Assembly (NCBI GenBank): GCA_013388735.1
Contig: JACAES010000024.1
Coordinates: 1-36,177 of the forward strand
DNA length: 36,177 bases
Direction of reading: 5' to 3'
Source: Chloroflexota bacterium
Lineage (GTDB): Bacteria > Chloroflexota > Anaerolineae > Aggregatilineales > Phototrophicaceae
This document shows, piece after piece, positions 18,501 through 26,001 of this stretch (the stretch's first letter is position 1; each line of letters starts with the position of its first letter). The notes under the pieces were generated by a model. That model did no database searches. It was given only the letters and a program-made list of their open reading frames with translations, and was not told the DNA's origin. The position numbers were made by a program, and so were the translations under genes.

Positions 18501-19145
18501 CGTGATCTGGTAGCTGAGGTCGGGGCTTTCAGCATAAACCATGCCCGCGCCACCTTCGCGGTAAGCCAGGTAAGGGCTGCCGGCGGCCAGGCGTGTATCA
18601 TCTTCGTAATACAGCGTCTGGTTGCCGCGCGTGACGATGAAACGATACCACAGCACCGTCCCCTTGCTGCCCACGTCCAGCGTCGTTTCCCACAGGTCGT
18701 AACCGTCCGGCGTGGTGGCGACGACCTGCATCGGCAGCAGGCTTTGGGCTTCCTCGCGGGTGTTCCAGACGCGCACGGTGGCCGTGTCCAGGTTGCCCGC
18801 TTCCGCGCGCAGGCGCAGTGTTACGGTCGTGCCGAAGGGCGCAGCGCCGCCGGGGGTGCGGTACAGGTCGGAGCGGCTGTCGTGGTAAAGCGCGCCGGGG
18901 TTGATGCCGGGGTCAGCCGCGGGGGCAGCTTCCGGCGTCAGTCCCGCCGGGATGTCCAGCGGCACGACGATGGCGCACGCCTCGGCTTTTTCGGCGCATT
19001 CTTCGGTCGCTTCGGCAGTCGGTTCGGGCGTGGCTTCCGACTGGGCCGCCAGCGCAAAAGGCTGGCCGCCGATAACCAGCAGGACGGCCAGCGCCAGCAG
19101 CAGCGCCGCCGCTAAAAGTGAACCTCTGCGATCTCGTTTGTGCAT
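15549..19145 (-). CDS. Secreted multidomain GH13 amylase/amylopullulanase with FN3 and CBM20 modules
   Basis: The 1198-residue protein has a signal peptide (1-34, cleaved near ALAA-Q). A Glu/Thr-rich linker is followed by an N-terminal beta domain (85-215) starting LYHDSRSDLYRTPGGAAPFG, as in amylopullulanases, and then the GH13 barrel (230-690). Conserved regions are DGVFNH (364-369), GWRLDVAPD with the nucleophile Asp468, IIGEEW with acid/base Glu503 and SSHD with Asp584. An FN3 domain spans about 778-865, an unassigned beta-rich region 866-985, a second FN3 about 992-1085, and a CBM20-type starch-binding domain 1089-1175 (VFIAGDFGSSDYPRWDP). It should cleave alpha-1,4 (perhaps also alpha-1,6) glucans outside the cell. 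ATG 19145 has GGAG 9 bases upstream. It is one of the longest genes here and looks intact. Confidence 0.92.
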   Translation of the reverse strand: MHKRDRRGSLLAAALLLALAVLLVIGGQPFALAAQSEATPEPTAEATEECAEKAEACAIVVPLDIPAGLTPEAAPAADPGINPGALYHDSRSDLYRTPGGAAPFGTTVTLRLRAEAGNLDTATVRVWNTREEAQSLLPMQVVATTPDGYDLWETTLDVGSKGTVLWYRFIVTRGNQTLYYEDDTRLAAGSPYLAYREGGAGMVYAESPDLSYQITVYDPAYYTPEWMRNAVVYQIFPDRFRDGDPSNNPADGDEVFYDALPLIFHDIWNEPPVDGRTTLAPAGDQGYFNSDFYGGDLAGITEKLDYLQDLGVTAIYLNPIFLARSNHRYDTVDYLQIDPILGTLEDFQTLVSEADKRGMKLILDGVFNHLSSDSPYFDRFDRFEGDEGACESLESPYRAWFYFAPPRANQPAPCAGDPDPLYYTSWAGFDTIPRINNTIVETRRFFFLDENSVAQTWIREGIGGWRLDVAPDIDNGRDPNNIYWETFRAVLRRLNPETVIIGEEWSDGSEFFDGDEWDSTMNYRLRAGILGFVRDTDFTDNDSNGDRVMYALAPSELDNTIRSIEEDYPQMAYHALMNVLSSHDVSRLFFVVGADPQAQKLAALTQFALPGAPTIYYGDEIAIDAPSIPDSGGNYQDDPYNRAPYPWPDTEGDYYPPPDEDMLAFYQGLGALRRDNPALRTGEMVTLLADDQNGLYVFARLSKADGNAALVALNRSADDRQVRLDFGGLLPTGLTLRPFPDGAPISTDGGSAEISIPARGGYIWTVTADAAAFEAPAAPNGLTAVAQSGQVALEWDALDGAAGYILYRSPVAAGGFEPLTETPISGTTFNDETVTNGFVYYYAAAAVGENGLVGEPGASIMAVPSYTIDETFYVGESAEDRELELVFGLTLPVQAAVKIDGVTDAQGQTPGILARAALIPDGGDLTAALPMAYAGDVDGADSYTLTIMPQEIGEYRVVAQFSADGGLTWITVERADGTLPQVTLAASSDTTPPDAPAEVRVLRASLSGVGLEWDAVEDENLFAYRVYRAAGDEAAAVIAEIAAADGTAYTDSAVVEGETYVYSVAAVDGALNESPLTSAEPVPVARLVVPVTFVAEVPDYTTGKVFIAGDFGSSDYPRWDPAGLEMTQADDTHWTITLDIKEGTAIEYKYVRGDWTAVEKGAECEEIANRRLTVRPDEAGVQQTADNVQKWRDLDACG

Positions 19146-19399
19146 AAATTATTGCTCCACACAGAATTGTTTTTTTGTCCAGACAGACACACCTCCATTG
19201 TACTCGCAACCGCGCCCGGCGGCAGCAAATTCTAATCCGCCGCCGGCGGTCTACCCGCCGGGATGGCGAAAGCGTAAATAATGTCTAAGAAAAATCCGCG
19301 CCCGATTGACTCGCCTTCTGGTTGAACTTAAAATTAAGGTGAGCTGAAATACTATGTAAGGGTCTATACTTCGGTCAGAGGAATTTCGAGTCATAACCT

Positions 19400-20302
19400 A
19401 TGGCGAAGGACTACTATCAACTGTTGGGCGTCAAACGCGACGCCAGCGAAAAAGACATTAAAACCGCCTTCCGCAGGCTGGCGAAAAAACATCACCCGGA
19501 CGCCAATCCGAACGATCCCAACGCCGAGGCGCGCTTTAAAGAGATCAACGAGGCGTATGAGGTGTTAAGCGACCCGGAAAAACGGGCGCGCTACGACCGC
19601 TTCGGCACGGCCAACCCGCAGTTCGACCCGAACTTCGCCGGGCAGTCGTACACCTATACCAATGTGGACATAGGTGACTCGCCGTTCGCGGACATCCTGG
19701 ACTCGCTGTTCGGCGGCTTTGGCCGGGCGGGGCGGGCGCGCGGGGCGTCCGGCGGCGTGCGGGGCAGCCCGTTCGGGGGGGCGGTCAGCATGGATGGCGA
19801 GGACATCCGCCATAACGTGACCATCAGCCTGAAGGAAGCCTACACCGGCACCAGCCGTCTCATCACCAAAGGCGACCGGACGGTGAAAGTCAACATCCCG
19901 GCGGGGGCCAGCACCGGCACGAAGGTGCGGCTGTCCGGCGAGGGGATGCCGGGCGCGGGCGGCGGTCGTCCCGGCGATCTGTATCTGATCGTGGAGGTCG
20001 CGCCGGACGCGCAGTTCGAGCGCAAGGGCGACGACCTGTACGTGGACGTGAAGGTGGATATGTTCGCGGCTTTGCTGGGCGGCGAAGTGGAAGTCCCCAC
20101 CCTGGAACGCCCGGTCAAACTGCGGATTCCGCCCGGCACGCAGTCCGGTCGCAGGTTCCGGCTGTCCGGCAAGGGGATGCCGGTGCTGCGGCACAAGGAT
20201 CAGTTCGGCGACCTGTACGCGCGCGTGCTGGTGACGGTGCCGGAACACCTGAATGCCGAGCAGAAGGCGCTGGTGGAACGCCTGCGCGACTCGCTGCGAT
20301 GA
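19400..20302 (+). CDS. CbpA-type DnaJ co-chaperone (no zinc domain)
   Basis: The 300-residue protein has an N-terminal J-domain ([20 protein letters not shown]) with the HPD motif at 32-34 that stimulates DnaK ATPase. A Gly-rich linker ([18 protein letters not shown]) and the two beta-barrel substrate-binding domains follow. The latter include [21 protein letters not shown] and [21 protein letters not shown]. The four CxxCxGxG repeats of DnaJ are absent, placing it with the class B/CbpA group. It works with DnaK in the cytoplasm. ATG 19400 has only a weak ribosome-binding sequence; AGAGGAA lies about 20 bases upstream. It is divergent from the amylase gene. A broken hydrolase fragment follows immediately. 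Confidence 0.93.
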   Translation: MAKDYYQLLGVKRDASEKDIKTAFRRLAKKHHPDANPNDPNAEARFKEINEAYEVLSDPEKRARYDRFGTANPQFDPNFAGQSYTYTNVDIGDSPFADILDSLFGGFGRAGRARGASGGVRGSPFGGAVSMDGEDIRHNVTISLKEAYTGTSRLITKGDRTVKVNIPAGASTGTKVRLSGEGMPGAGGGRPGDLYLIVEVAPDAQFERKGDDLYVDVKVDMFAALLGGEVEVPTLERPVKLRIPPGTQSGRRFRLSGKGMPVLRHKDQFGDLYARVLVTVPEHLNAEQKALVERLRDSLR

Positions 20303-20615
20303 GGGGCGAGCAGCAATATCTTACGTGAGTTTTGTCGAAACGCAGGCGGCCTTCGACCCGGCGGTGTTCCGCCATGCCGCGAAGCTGGGCTATCTGTTTG
20401 AAGCACCGGACGTGATCGCCCAGATCGCCGCGCCGGTGCTGCTGCTGACCGCCCGCTCGATGATGCCGGGCGGAGACATCACCGCCGGGCTGGCGGCCTT
20501 TGAAACACACTGGCGCGAAGGCCGGCGTATCCATTTCGAGGACACCGGGTATTTCCTGATGTTCGATCAGTTCGAGTCTTTCGTCACGGCCTTAAAGGAT
20601 TTCCTGCGGGCATAG
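20303..20615 (+). pseudogene. Alpha/beta-hydrolase C-terminal fragment
   Basis: The frame encodes only the last ~95 residues of an alpha/beta hydrolase: a cap-domain piece, the strand VIAQIAAPVLLLTAR that carries the acid loop, and the ending VHFEDxGHF-like segment read here as IHFEDTGYFLMFDQFESFVTALKDFL. The nucleophile half of the domain is missing. The His of the usual GHF motif, which completes the catalytic triad, is Tyr. Both facts argue for a decayed gene. A GTG at 20325 could still start a 97-codon ORF, but the product could not be a hydrolase. It abuts the J-protein stop, so a deletion may have fused the regions. Confidence 0.7.
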
Positions 20616-20620
20616 GATGA

Positions 20621-20710
20621 CTCCCTCTCAATCTCGCCCGAATTCGGGGGAGACTTTGCTGCCGATGTGATGAAGCCCCCGCCCTGAGTTCGGTGGTGGG
20701 TTTATTGAGA
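20621..20710. repeat. Dispersed palindromic repeat with GAATTCGGGGGAG core
   Basis: CTCCCTCTCAATCTCGCCCG leads into GAATTCGGGGGAG (20640-20652), forming an imperfect CCTC...CCCGAATTCGGGGGAG hairpin. A second hairpin with AGCCCCCGCC follows. The 13-base core recurs exactly at 29120-29132. It lies between the hydrolase remnant and the convergent SDR gene. Confidence 0.55.
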
Positions 20711-20780
20711 CCGCGTATCTACAGCCATTGCTCTGCCACGCAATTTTTCTGCGCAGATGCGCGAACTCACACGGCAGCGT

Positions 20781-21635
20781 TCACGAAACCGGGGCGGGCT
20801 GCAGGTTGGTCAGCCGCTCGCTGATTTCCCACAGGCGTTTCTGGGCGGCTTCGTCGTAGGAAGCCGGGGACGAACGCACCGGGCGGTTTTTGTCGAAGTA
20901 TTTGCCGGTCACGCCTTCGACTTCCGGCGACGAGGCCAGGTAAATGATCGTCTGCGCGCCCTGCTCCGGCGTGAGGGCGAAACGGTGCATGATGCCCATG
21001 ACGCGGTTCATCAGACCGGGCATGTTGCGGCCAAAGCCGGTGGCGACGAAACCGGGGTGCAGGGCGTTGGCGGTGATGCCCGTGCCGTCCAGCCGCCGCG
21101 CCAGTTCGTAGGTGAACAGGACGTTCGCCAGCTTGGAGCGGCCATAAGCCTGAAAGCCGCTCATGCCGTAGTTACGTTCGCTTTGCAGGTCGTCGAAGTT
21201 CAGCCGCGCCGAACGGTGCGCATCCGACGAAACGTTGACGATGCGCGCCGGGGCGCTGGCCTTCAACACGTCCAGCAGAAGATGCGTGAGCAGAAAGTAG
21301 TTGAGATGGTTGAGGGCGAAGGTCATTTCGAAGCCGTCCGCCGTCGCCTGCCGCCGGGCGAAGATCGCGCCGGCGTTGTTGACCAGCACGTCCAGCCGGT
21401 CGTAGCGGGCGCGGAATTCAGCGGCCAGCCGCCGCACTTCGTCCAGGGCCGACAGGTCGGCCAGCAGGCTGTCGGCGTTTCCCCCGGCGGCCAGGATTTC
21501 CTGCCGGACGGCCTGGGTCTTTTCGCGGCTGCGCCCGACGATCACCACCCGCGCGCCCATCTTCGCCAGTTCCAGGGCAGCCACCCTGCCGATGCCGTTG
21601 GTCGCGCCGGTTATTAGCACCACTTTATTGTTCAT
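20781..21635 (-). CDS. Short-chain dehydrogenase/reductase (retinol-dehydrogenase-like)
   Basis: The 284-residue classical SDR has the cofactor motif TGATNGIG followed by VIVGRSREK, where the basic pair favours NADP(H). It also has DVLVNNAGAIF, the catalytic Ser in IVNVSSDAH and YGRSKLANVLF containing YxxxK. The C-terminal LHPGFVATGFGRNMPG region resembles retinol/protochlorophyllide-type reductases. It reduces or oxidises a carbonyl or alcohol, probably lipophilic, but no substrate can be named. On the minus strand, AAGGAG sits about 12 bases before the ATG at 21635; the adjacent in-frame ATG at 21638 is equally possible. It is divergent from the propeller protein gene at 21821. Confidence 0.9.
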   Translation of the reverse strand: MNNKVVLITGATNGIGRVAALELAKMGARVVIVGRSREKTQAVRQEILAAGGNADSLLADLSALDEVRRLAAEFRARYDRLDVLVNNAGAIFARRQATADGFEMTFALNHLNYFLLTHLLLDVLKASAPARIVNVSSDAHRSARLNFDDLQSERNYGMSGFQAYGRSKLANVLFTYELARRLDGTGITANALHPGFVATGFGRNMPGLMNRVMGIMHRFALTPEQGAQTIIYLASSPEVEGVTGKYFDKNRPVRSSPASYDEAAQKRLWEISERLTNLQPAPVS

Positions 21636-21679
21636 CATCTGTGCAGAACTCCTTCAATAGCTGTGCAAATCATAGTTTT

Positions 21680-21781
21680 ATTATAGCGACGGAAAAAGCG
21701 CCGGGGCGGGATTTCTCACCAAACGTACAGCCGCTGCTTTTCAATCTTTTAACAATCGTGCGCGCCAGAATTATCTATAAT
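21680..21781. promoter_or_regulatory. Divergent promoter region
   Basis: A consensus TATAAT occurs on the plus strand at 21776-21781, 40 bases before the propeller gene. Another occurs on the minus strand (complement of 21680-21685), about 45 bases before the SDR gene. Neither has a -35 box at standard spacing; TTAACA at 21749-21754 would leave a 21-base spacer. These are candidate -10 boxes only. Confidence 0.35.
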
Positions 21782-21820
21782 GGCGAAGGGGCTTCGGTCA
21801 TTGTCTGAAAGGGACACACT

Positions 21821-23455
21821 ATGCGGAAAATGGTTATTCTGGCTTTGCTGGTATTTGGCCTGGCGGCGCTGCCGGCGCGGGCGCAAAATCTGACGGTAAC
21901 GAACGTCAGCGAAAACGAGGGGCAGTCCGATTACCCCATCATGGCGCTGGATGCCGATGGTTTTCTCCAGGTGGTTTGGTGGGACCGCAGTTTAAACCCA
22001 AACGGCGAACTGATGAACCGCCAGTTGAGGCCGGATGGCACATGGACGGACATTCAGCGTGTGACCGAAGATATAGACCTGGTGTTTACGAACAGCTGGC
22101 ATCTGGCGCGCAGGCCGGACGGCAGCCTGTGTCTGATCTTCCAGGGCGCAGCCGACGAAAGCAACAACGATACGATTGGCGTATACCGCAAATGCCAGCG
22201 CGGGCCGGGCTGGTCGGAGCCGGAACAGCTGAACCGGACGGCCTTCACCAATAAACGCGATTACCAGCCGGCTTTCGACTTCGACAGCTCGATGCCGATG
22301 GTGAACCTCGTCAACGCGGGCAACGTCATGTTTAACGATGCGCTTGACCTGAGCGACGGCGTATTCCTGGGGACGTTTCCGTTTTTTGTAATTGATACGG
22401 ACGGCGTGTACCACGTCATCTTCGTGCGGCAGGGCAACCCATACAGTGTCGAACACCGCTATTCGACCGACCGGGGGCAGTCGTGGAGCGCGCCGGAACG
22501 CCTGAGCGACGATGCTTTTCTGGGGCGCGGTACGACGGTCGGGCCGGCCAGCCTGGTGGCCGATGCGTTCGGCGGCGTACATATGGCCTATTATGCCGGC
22601 AGAGGTTTCCAGTACCGCAAATGGACGGCGGAAACCGGCTGGTCGGCGGCGGTGACGATCATGCTGACCGACAGCGCCAGCGCCGCCCGCAATATGTCCA
22701 CCTCGCTGGGGCTGGCCGTCGGGCCGGATGGTCTGGCGCATCTGGTCTGGCATGGGCCGGCGATGTGGTATGCCCGGCAGCTTCCAGAGGGCGGCTGGAC
22801 GCGACCTTATCAACTGGCGGAAGGCGTAGGAGTCGGCAGCGGCCCGGCGCTGGTGATCGGGGCGGATGGCCGCGCGCATCTGGTCTGGAAAACGTCGGAC
22901 GGGCGAAAAGACATATTTTATGCCGGATTCAACTCGTCAGACTACAGCACACCGTCGGGCGTGGTCGAGCCGTCGGAGGCCGAGCGCGCCTTCAACGAAA
23001 TGCGCCGTGTGGTCGTCGGTAATACCACACTTTATGAAACACCGGACAGCGCTTCCAAAATCGTCGGCACGGCCGGCCCGGTAGATGGGGAAATCGCCGT
23101 CCTGGGCAGCGACCCGTCCGGGCTGTGGCTGAAGGTCGAACGCCTGAACATCACCGGCTGGATGCCGGCAATGGCGACGGAGCGTCTGCTGCCGGCGGTG
23201 ACGGTCGAAAGCCTGGATGTAATCGTGCCGCAGAACAGCCTGTCGCTGCCGGGTTTGTTCGACCTGCCCGACCCGGCGGCGCTGTTGGGCGCGGCCAAAC
23301 CGGGCGATACGTTTACGGCCACCGGGCGCACCGAAGCGGGCGACTGGCTGCAAGTCCGCACCGCCGACGGCAAGATTGTCTGGATGGGCGCGGCGACGGT
23401 GCAGCCGGTGGAAGCAGGCGCGGACTTCATGGCGCTGCCGGTGGTTACGCCGTAA
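21821..23455 (+). CDS. Secreted sialidase-fold (BNR-like) propeller protein with SH3-like tail
   Basis: The 544-residue protein has a clear signal peptide (MRKMVILALLVFGLAALPARA-Q, cleaved near residue 21-22). Residues ~24-380 contain recurring strand patterns of a beta-propeller, such as MALDADGFLQVVWWD, RRPDGSLCLIF, STDRGQSWSAPERL (an Asp-box-like turn, 215-228), GPDGLAHLVW and GADGRAHLVW. Residues ~395-455 and ~490-530 look like bacterial SH3 units (TTLYETPDSASKIVG...WLKVERLNITGWMPA; GDWLQVRTADGKIVWM). Exo-sialidase catalytic residues were not identified, so it may be a binding or envelope protein. ATG 21821 has AAAGGGA at 7 bases. A 49-bp repeat begins essentially at its stop codon. Confidence 0.75.
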   Translation: MRKMVILALLVFGLAALPARAQNLTVTNVSENEGQSDYPIMALDADGFLQVVWWDRSLNPNGELMNRQLRPDGTWTDIQRVTEDIDLVFTNSWHLARRPDGSLCLIFQGAADESNNDTIGVYRKCQRGPGWSEPEQLNRTAFTNKRDYQPAFDFDSSMPMVNLVNAGNVMFNDALDLSDGVFLGTFPFFVIDTDGVYHVIFVRQGNPYSVEHRYSTDRGQSWSAPERLSDDAFLGRGTTVGPASLVADAFGGVHMAYYAGRGFQYRKWTAETGWSAAVTIMLTDSASAARNMSTSLGLAVGPDGLAHLVWHGPAMWYARQLPEGGWTRPYQLAEGVGVGSGPALVIGADGRAHLVWKTSDGRKDIFYAGFNSSDYSTPSGVVEPSEAERAFNEMRRVVVGNTTLYETPDSASKIVGTAGPVDGEIAVLGSDPSGLWLKVERLNITGWMPAMATERLLPAVTVESLDVIVPQNSLSLPGLFDLPDPAALLGAAKPGDTFTATGRTEAGDWLQVRTADGKIVWMGAATVQPVEAGADFMALPVVTP

Positions 23456-23503
23456 GCGCCCCGCTTTTGATCGCAAGAAGCGGATAGACGGCAGCCGCGC
23501 CTT
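23455..23503 (+). repeat. 49-bp direct repeat, left copy
   Basis: It is identical to 24512-24560 except for one base (T at 23465 versus C). It starts at the stop codon of the propeller gene and contains an internal hairpin, CCGCTT...AAGCGG. Together with its partner it brackets the BRO/DinD-like gene. Confidence 0.9.
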
Positions 23504-23578
23504 TGTGTGGAAACCTGCCCATACCGAATTGAACAGAATGGTTAAGGTCATCTTTAGCTTTAGCCAATGAGCGTTGGG

Positions 23579-23607
23579 TTGATTCTATCTCTAAGTTAAC
23601 TTATAAT
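23579..23607 (+). promoter_or_regulatory. Promoter of the BRO/DinD-like gene
   Basis: TTGATT (23579-23584) and the consensus TATAAT (23602-23607) are separated by exactly 17 bases. The predicted transcription start falls inside the adjacent inverted repeat. It is one of the best housekeeping-type promoters in the window. Confidence 0.75.
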
Positions 23608-23638
23608 TCCAGTTATCTGATATTTCAAGATAACTGGA
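23608..23638 (+). promoter_or_regulatory. 11-bp-arm inverted repeat (operator or RBS-masking hairpin)
   Basis: TCCAGTTATCT (23608-23618) and AGATAACTGGA (23628-23638) are perfect arms with a 9-base spacer. They touch the -10 box on one side and include the GGAG ribosome-binding site (23636-23639) on the other. A dimeric repressor bound here would block transcription; as RNA, the hairpin would hide the ribosome-binding site. Confidence 0.7.
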
Positions 23639-23645
23639 GTGCATA

Positions 23646-24488
23646 ATGACGCACCTTGTTCCTGCTCATCAGATAGATGACGGCCGTATCCGTAAAGAGT
23701 GGCATGAGGGCGAATGGTATTATAGCGTCATAGATATTATTGCCGTTTTACTGGATGCAGACTTGAAAGCCGCCCGTAACTATTATCACGTATTGAAGAA
23801 CCGCCTCAAGAGAGAGGGCGGTGAGTCTCTTACGAACTGTAAGCAACTGAGGTTAGTTGCAGCCGATGGCAAACGCTACCGGACGGATGTTATGAATACA
23901 GAGCAAGTTCTTCGGCTCATTCAATCCATCCCTTCGCCGAAAGTTGAGCCTTTAAAGCTGTGGCTCGCCCACGTGGGCAAAGATCGTCTGGAAGAAACCG
24001 AAGACCCTGAACTGGGACTGTTTCGGTCGTTTGAACGCACAATCGAGCAGTATCGCTTTCAAGGAAAATCTGAAAGCTGGATCGAAGCCCGTGTCCAGGG
24101 CATCGTGACGCGCAAGCAGTTCGTCGCCGCACTCAAGCAAGCTGTTCTCAATGCGCCTTCAACAATATATTTGACGGCCACCGAAAATCTGTATAAGGGT
24201 TTGTGGCAGCGAACTACGGCTCAATTGCGAGGTGAGTTGAATATTGATCAGAAGGCCAATCCGCGTGACCATTTTGGAAAATATGCGCTGATTTATACGC
24301 GGATAGCAGAAGAAGTTTCGACCGATAAACTCGGTGCAGCCGAAACTGTCCCTATGCCGGTCGCAATGGAAATTGTTTGGGAAGTCGCCAAAATGATTGG
24401 CAGGCAAGCAAGAGAAGTAAGCGAGTCGCTGGGATATGATCTGGTGACTGAAAAACCGCTGCTGCCCAAACGGAAGCCAGAAACATAA
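23646..24488 (+). CDS. BRO-N domain protein, DinD/antirepressor-like
   Basis: Residues ~12-110 form a BRO-N domain ([65 protein letters not shown]), found in phage antirepressors and viral BRO DNA-binding proteins. The C-terminal half has [20 protein letters not shown] and later [21 protein letters not shown]. Its arrangement and the 280-residue length recall E. coli DinD (about 274 residues), an SOS-induced protein that inhibits RecA filaments. The coding sequence is visibly AT-richer than its neighbours, which suggests transfer from another source. It has its own promoter and palindrome and lies alone between two 49-bp repeats. Autoregulation through the palindrome is plausible but inferred. 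No phage repressor or integrase is next to it. Confidence 0.82.
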   Translation: MTHLVPAHQIDDGRIRKEWHEGEWYYSVIDIIAVLLDADLKAARNYYHVLKNRLKREGGESLTNCKQLRLVAADGKRYRTDVMNTEQVLRLIQSIPSPKVEPLKLWLAHVGKDRLEETEDPELGLFRSFERTIEQYRFQGKSESWIEARVQGIVTRKQFVAALKQAVLNAPSTIYLTATENLYKGLWQRTTAQLRGELNIDQKANPRDHFGKYALIYTRIAEEVSTDKLGAAETVPMPVAMEIVWEVAKMIGRQAREVSESLGYDLVTEKPLLPKRKPET

Positions 24489-24511
24489 ACGACCCGGTGC
24501 CGGCTGTGAGC

Positions 24512-24560
24512 AGCGCCCCGCCTTTGATCGCAAGAAGCGGATAGACGGCAGCCGCGCCTT
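24512..24560 (+). repeat. 49-bp direct repeat, right copy
   Basis: This is the partner of 23455-23503, with one mismatch, in the same orientation 1057 bases downstream. It lies 24 bases after the BRO/DinD-like stop and 53 bases before ada. Confidence 0.9.
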
Positions 24561-24613
24561 CCGGTAGGGTAGAGAAAAGTGCTGAGTGAAAAGACCACAG
24601 GAGGCGCGGCGAC

Positions 24614-25678
24614 ATGACCCTCGACAGTCCCCAGGTGATGAGCGACGCCGACCGCTGGCAGGCCGTCCTTGACCGGGATGCGCGCTTCGACGGCGCGTTC
24701 GTCATGGCGGTGCGCACGACCGGCATTTACTGCCGCCCGTCCTGCCCGGCCAGGCATCCCCGGCGGGAGAACGTTCATTTTTACGCCTGCCCCGCCGACG
24801 CGGAGCGCGACGGCTTCCGCCCCTGTAAGCGGTGCAGCCCGAACACCCAGGCATTCGAGGCGGCGGTCGTGCAGCAGGTCTGCGCTTATCTCGAAACCCA
24901 CCTGGACGAAAACCCCCGGCTGGCCGATCTCGGATGGGCGGCGGGACTCAGCCCGCAGCATTTACAGCGGGTGTTCAAACGGGCGCTGGGCATTTCGCCC
25001 CGGCAGTACGCCGATGCGCGCCGCCTGGAACGGCTGAAGGCGCGGCTTAAAGAAGGCCGGGCCGTGACCGACGCGCTGTACGAAGTCGGCTACAGTTCCA
25101 GCAGCCGCTTATACGAACGCGCGCCGGGGCAGCTTGGCATGACGCCCGCCGTTTATCGCAGAGGAGGACAGGATATGGACATCCGGTATACAGTCGAAGA
25201 ATGCCCGCTGGGCTGGCTGCTGGTGGCGGCCACCGAACGCGGGGTATGCGCGGTCAGCCTGGGTGATACGCCGGCCTACCTGGAAGGGGAACTGCGGGCG
25301 GATTACCCCGCCGCCGCCATCACCCGCGACGAGGGTGAACTGGGCGCGTGGGTCAAACCGCTGCTGCGCCACCTGGACGGCCAGCAGCCGCACCTGGAAC
25401 TGCCGCTCGACGTGCGGGCGACCGCCTTCCAGCGGCGGGTATGGCAGGCGCTCCAGGCCATCCCGGCGGGCGAGACGCGCACTTACAGCCAGATCGCGGC
25501 CAGCATCGGCAGCCCGAAGGCGGCGCGGGCGGTCGGCAGCGCCTGCGCGCACAACCCGGTTTCGCTGCTCATCCCCTGTCACCGGGCGGTGCGGGAAGAT
25601 GGCAGCCTGGGCGGGTATCGCTGGGGGTTGGCGCGCAAGGCCGCCCTGCTGGAACGCGAACGCCGGGAAAACACATAA
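24614..25678 (+). CDS. ada: Ada: methylated-DNA-sensing regulator and O6-alkylguanine transferase
   Basis: Ada repairs O6-alkylguanine and methylphosphotriesters by irreversible transfer to its own Cys residues, and after methylation activates the adaptive response. The 354 residues match E. coli Ada in full length and order. The zinc-binding methyl-acceptor domain has Cys40, Cys44, Cys71 and Cys74 (GIYCRPSCP, PCKRC). An AraC-type HTH follows (LADLGWAAGLSPQHLQRVFK and a second helix pair to about 185). The C-terminal transferase domain has IPCHRAV with active Cys322. ATG 24614 has AGGAGG at 24599-24604. The upstream gap contains the right 49-bp repeat; no recognisable Ada box was found. Its neighbours (DinD-like gene and terminase with LexA-like boxes) share a DNA-damage theme. 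Confidence 0.96.
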   Translation: MTLDSPQVMSDADRWQAVLDRDARFDGAFVMAVRTTGIYCRPSCPARHPRRENVHFYACPADAERDGFRPCKRCSPNTQAFEAAVVQQVCAYLETHLDENPRLADLGWAAGLSPQHLQRVFKRALGISPRQYADARRLERLKARLKEGRAVTDALYEVGYSSSSRLYERAPGQLGMTPAVYRRGGQDMDIRYTVEECPLGWLLVAATERGVCAVSLGDTPAYLEGELRADYPAAAITRDEGELGAWVKPLLRHLDGQQPHLELPLDVRATAFQRRVWQALQAIPAGETRTYSQIAASIGSPKAARAVGSACAHNPVSLLIPCHRAVREDGSLGGYRWGLARKAALLERERRENT

Positions 25679-25684
25679 CCTCAA

Positions 25685-25705
25685 GGCGCGGCGGCACGCC
25701 GCGCC
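25685..25705 (+). terminator. Hairpin after ada
   Basis: GGCGCGGCG (25685-25693) and CGCCGCGCC (25697-25705) are perfect 9-bp arms with loop GCA, 6 bases after the ada stop. No T-run follows directly (a T6 tract lies about 50 bases further), so termination is probable but not certain. Confidence 0.5.
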
Positions 25706-25767
25706 ACGCCCAGCGAGCGCAAGCCGCGTTCGATGGGTTTTTTGCTTCCAACCTCGCCCCAAAACGC

Positions 25768-25813
25768 GACAAATGTCTGAACATTTGTCTACCCTTTTTT
25801 AGAACATTTGTGC
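25768..25813 (+). promoter_or_regulatory. Tandem LexA-like boxes upstream of the terminase genes
   Basis: The 10-mer GAACATTTGT occurs at 25779-25788 and again at 25802-25811. The second copy extends to AGAACATTTGTGCT, one mismatch from a GAAC-N4-GTTC LexA box of Gram-positive type. The first copy also forms a perfect inverted repeat with GACAAATGT (25768-25776, 4-base spacer). The local sequence is AT-rich, with a possible -10 TATCCT at 25814-25819. The arrangement resembles an SOS-controlled promoter. Confidence 0.5.
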
Positions 25814-25936
25814 TATCCTGAATATCAGATACCGGATGCCGGGCAGCGCGGGCGGCAAACAGGCGTATGGGCCGCGTACCGCCATCAGCCGGAAGGCGAG
25901 TCTGCCGGCAGGGAGCGCCGGGACGTAGGACGCGAT

Positions 25937-25969
25937 GTAGGGGCAAGGGAAAGCTGTCTTTGCCCCTAC
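25937..25969. repeat. GTAGGGGCAA palindrome in the terminase leader
   Basis: GTAGGGGCAA (25937-25946) and TTGCCCCTAC (25960-25969) are perfect 10-bp arms with a 13-base loop. It ends 14 bases before the terS ribosome-binding site and looks like a dispersed mobile palindrome. Apart from the hairpin, boxes and this palindrome, the 323-base gap 25679-26001 shows no convincing gene. Confidence 0.6.
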
Positions 25970-26001
25970 GTTGTTGCTTTCCCGGAGGAGGAGTTCTGAG
26001 G

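Noticed and set aside
17349..19115. 588-codon plus-strand frame over the amylase gene
   Set aside because: It is the complement of well-conserved GH13 coding sequence, and the translation is repetitive Arg/Val/Gly without motifs. The same reasoning applies to the long antisense frames at 7488-8768, 5225-6178 and 28988-30298.
23455..24560. The 49-bp repeats as transposon target-site duplications
   Set aside because: Target duplications are normally 2-14 bases, there is no transposase, and no terminal inverted repeats lie just inside the copies.
25837..25926. Short open frame beginning MPGSAGGKQAYG in the terminase leader
   Set aside because: It is about 30 codons, has no ribosome-binding site of quality and no recognisable character.
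25867..26001. N-terminal extension of the TerS-like gene
   Set aside because: The codons cross the GTAGGGGCAA palindrome and the true ribosome-binding site; ATG 26002 fits better.
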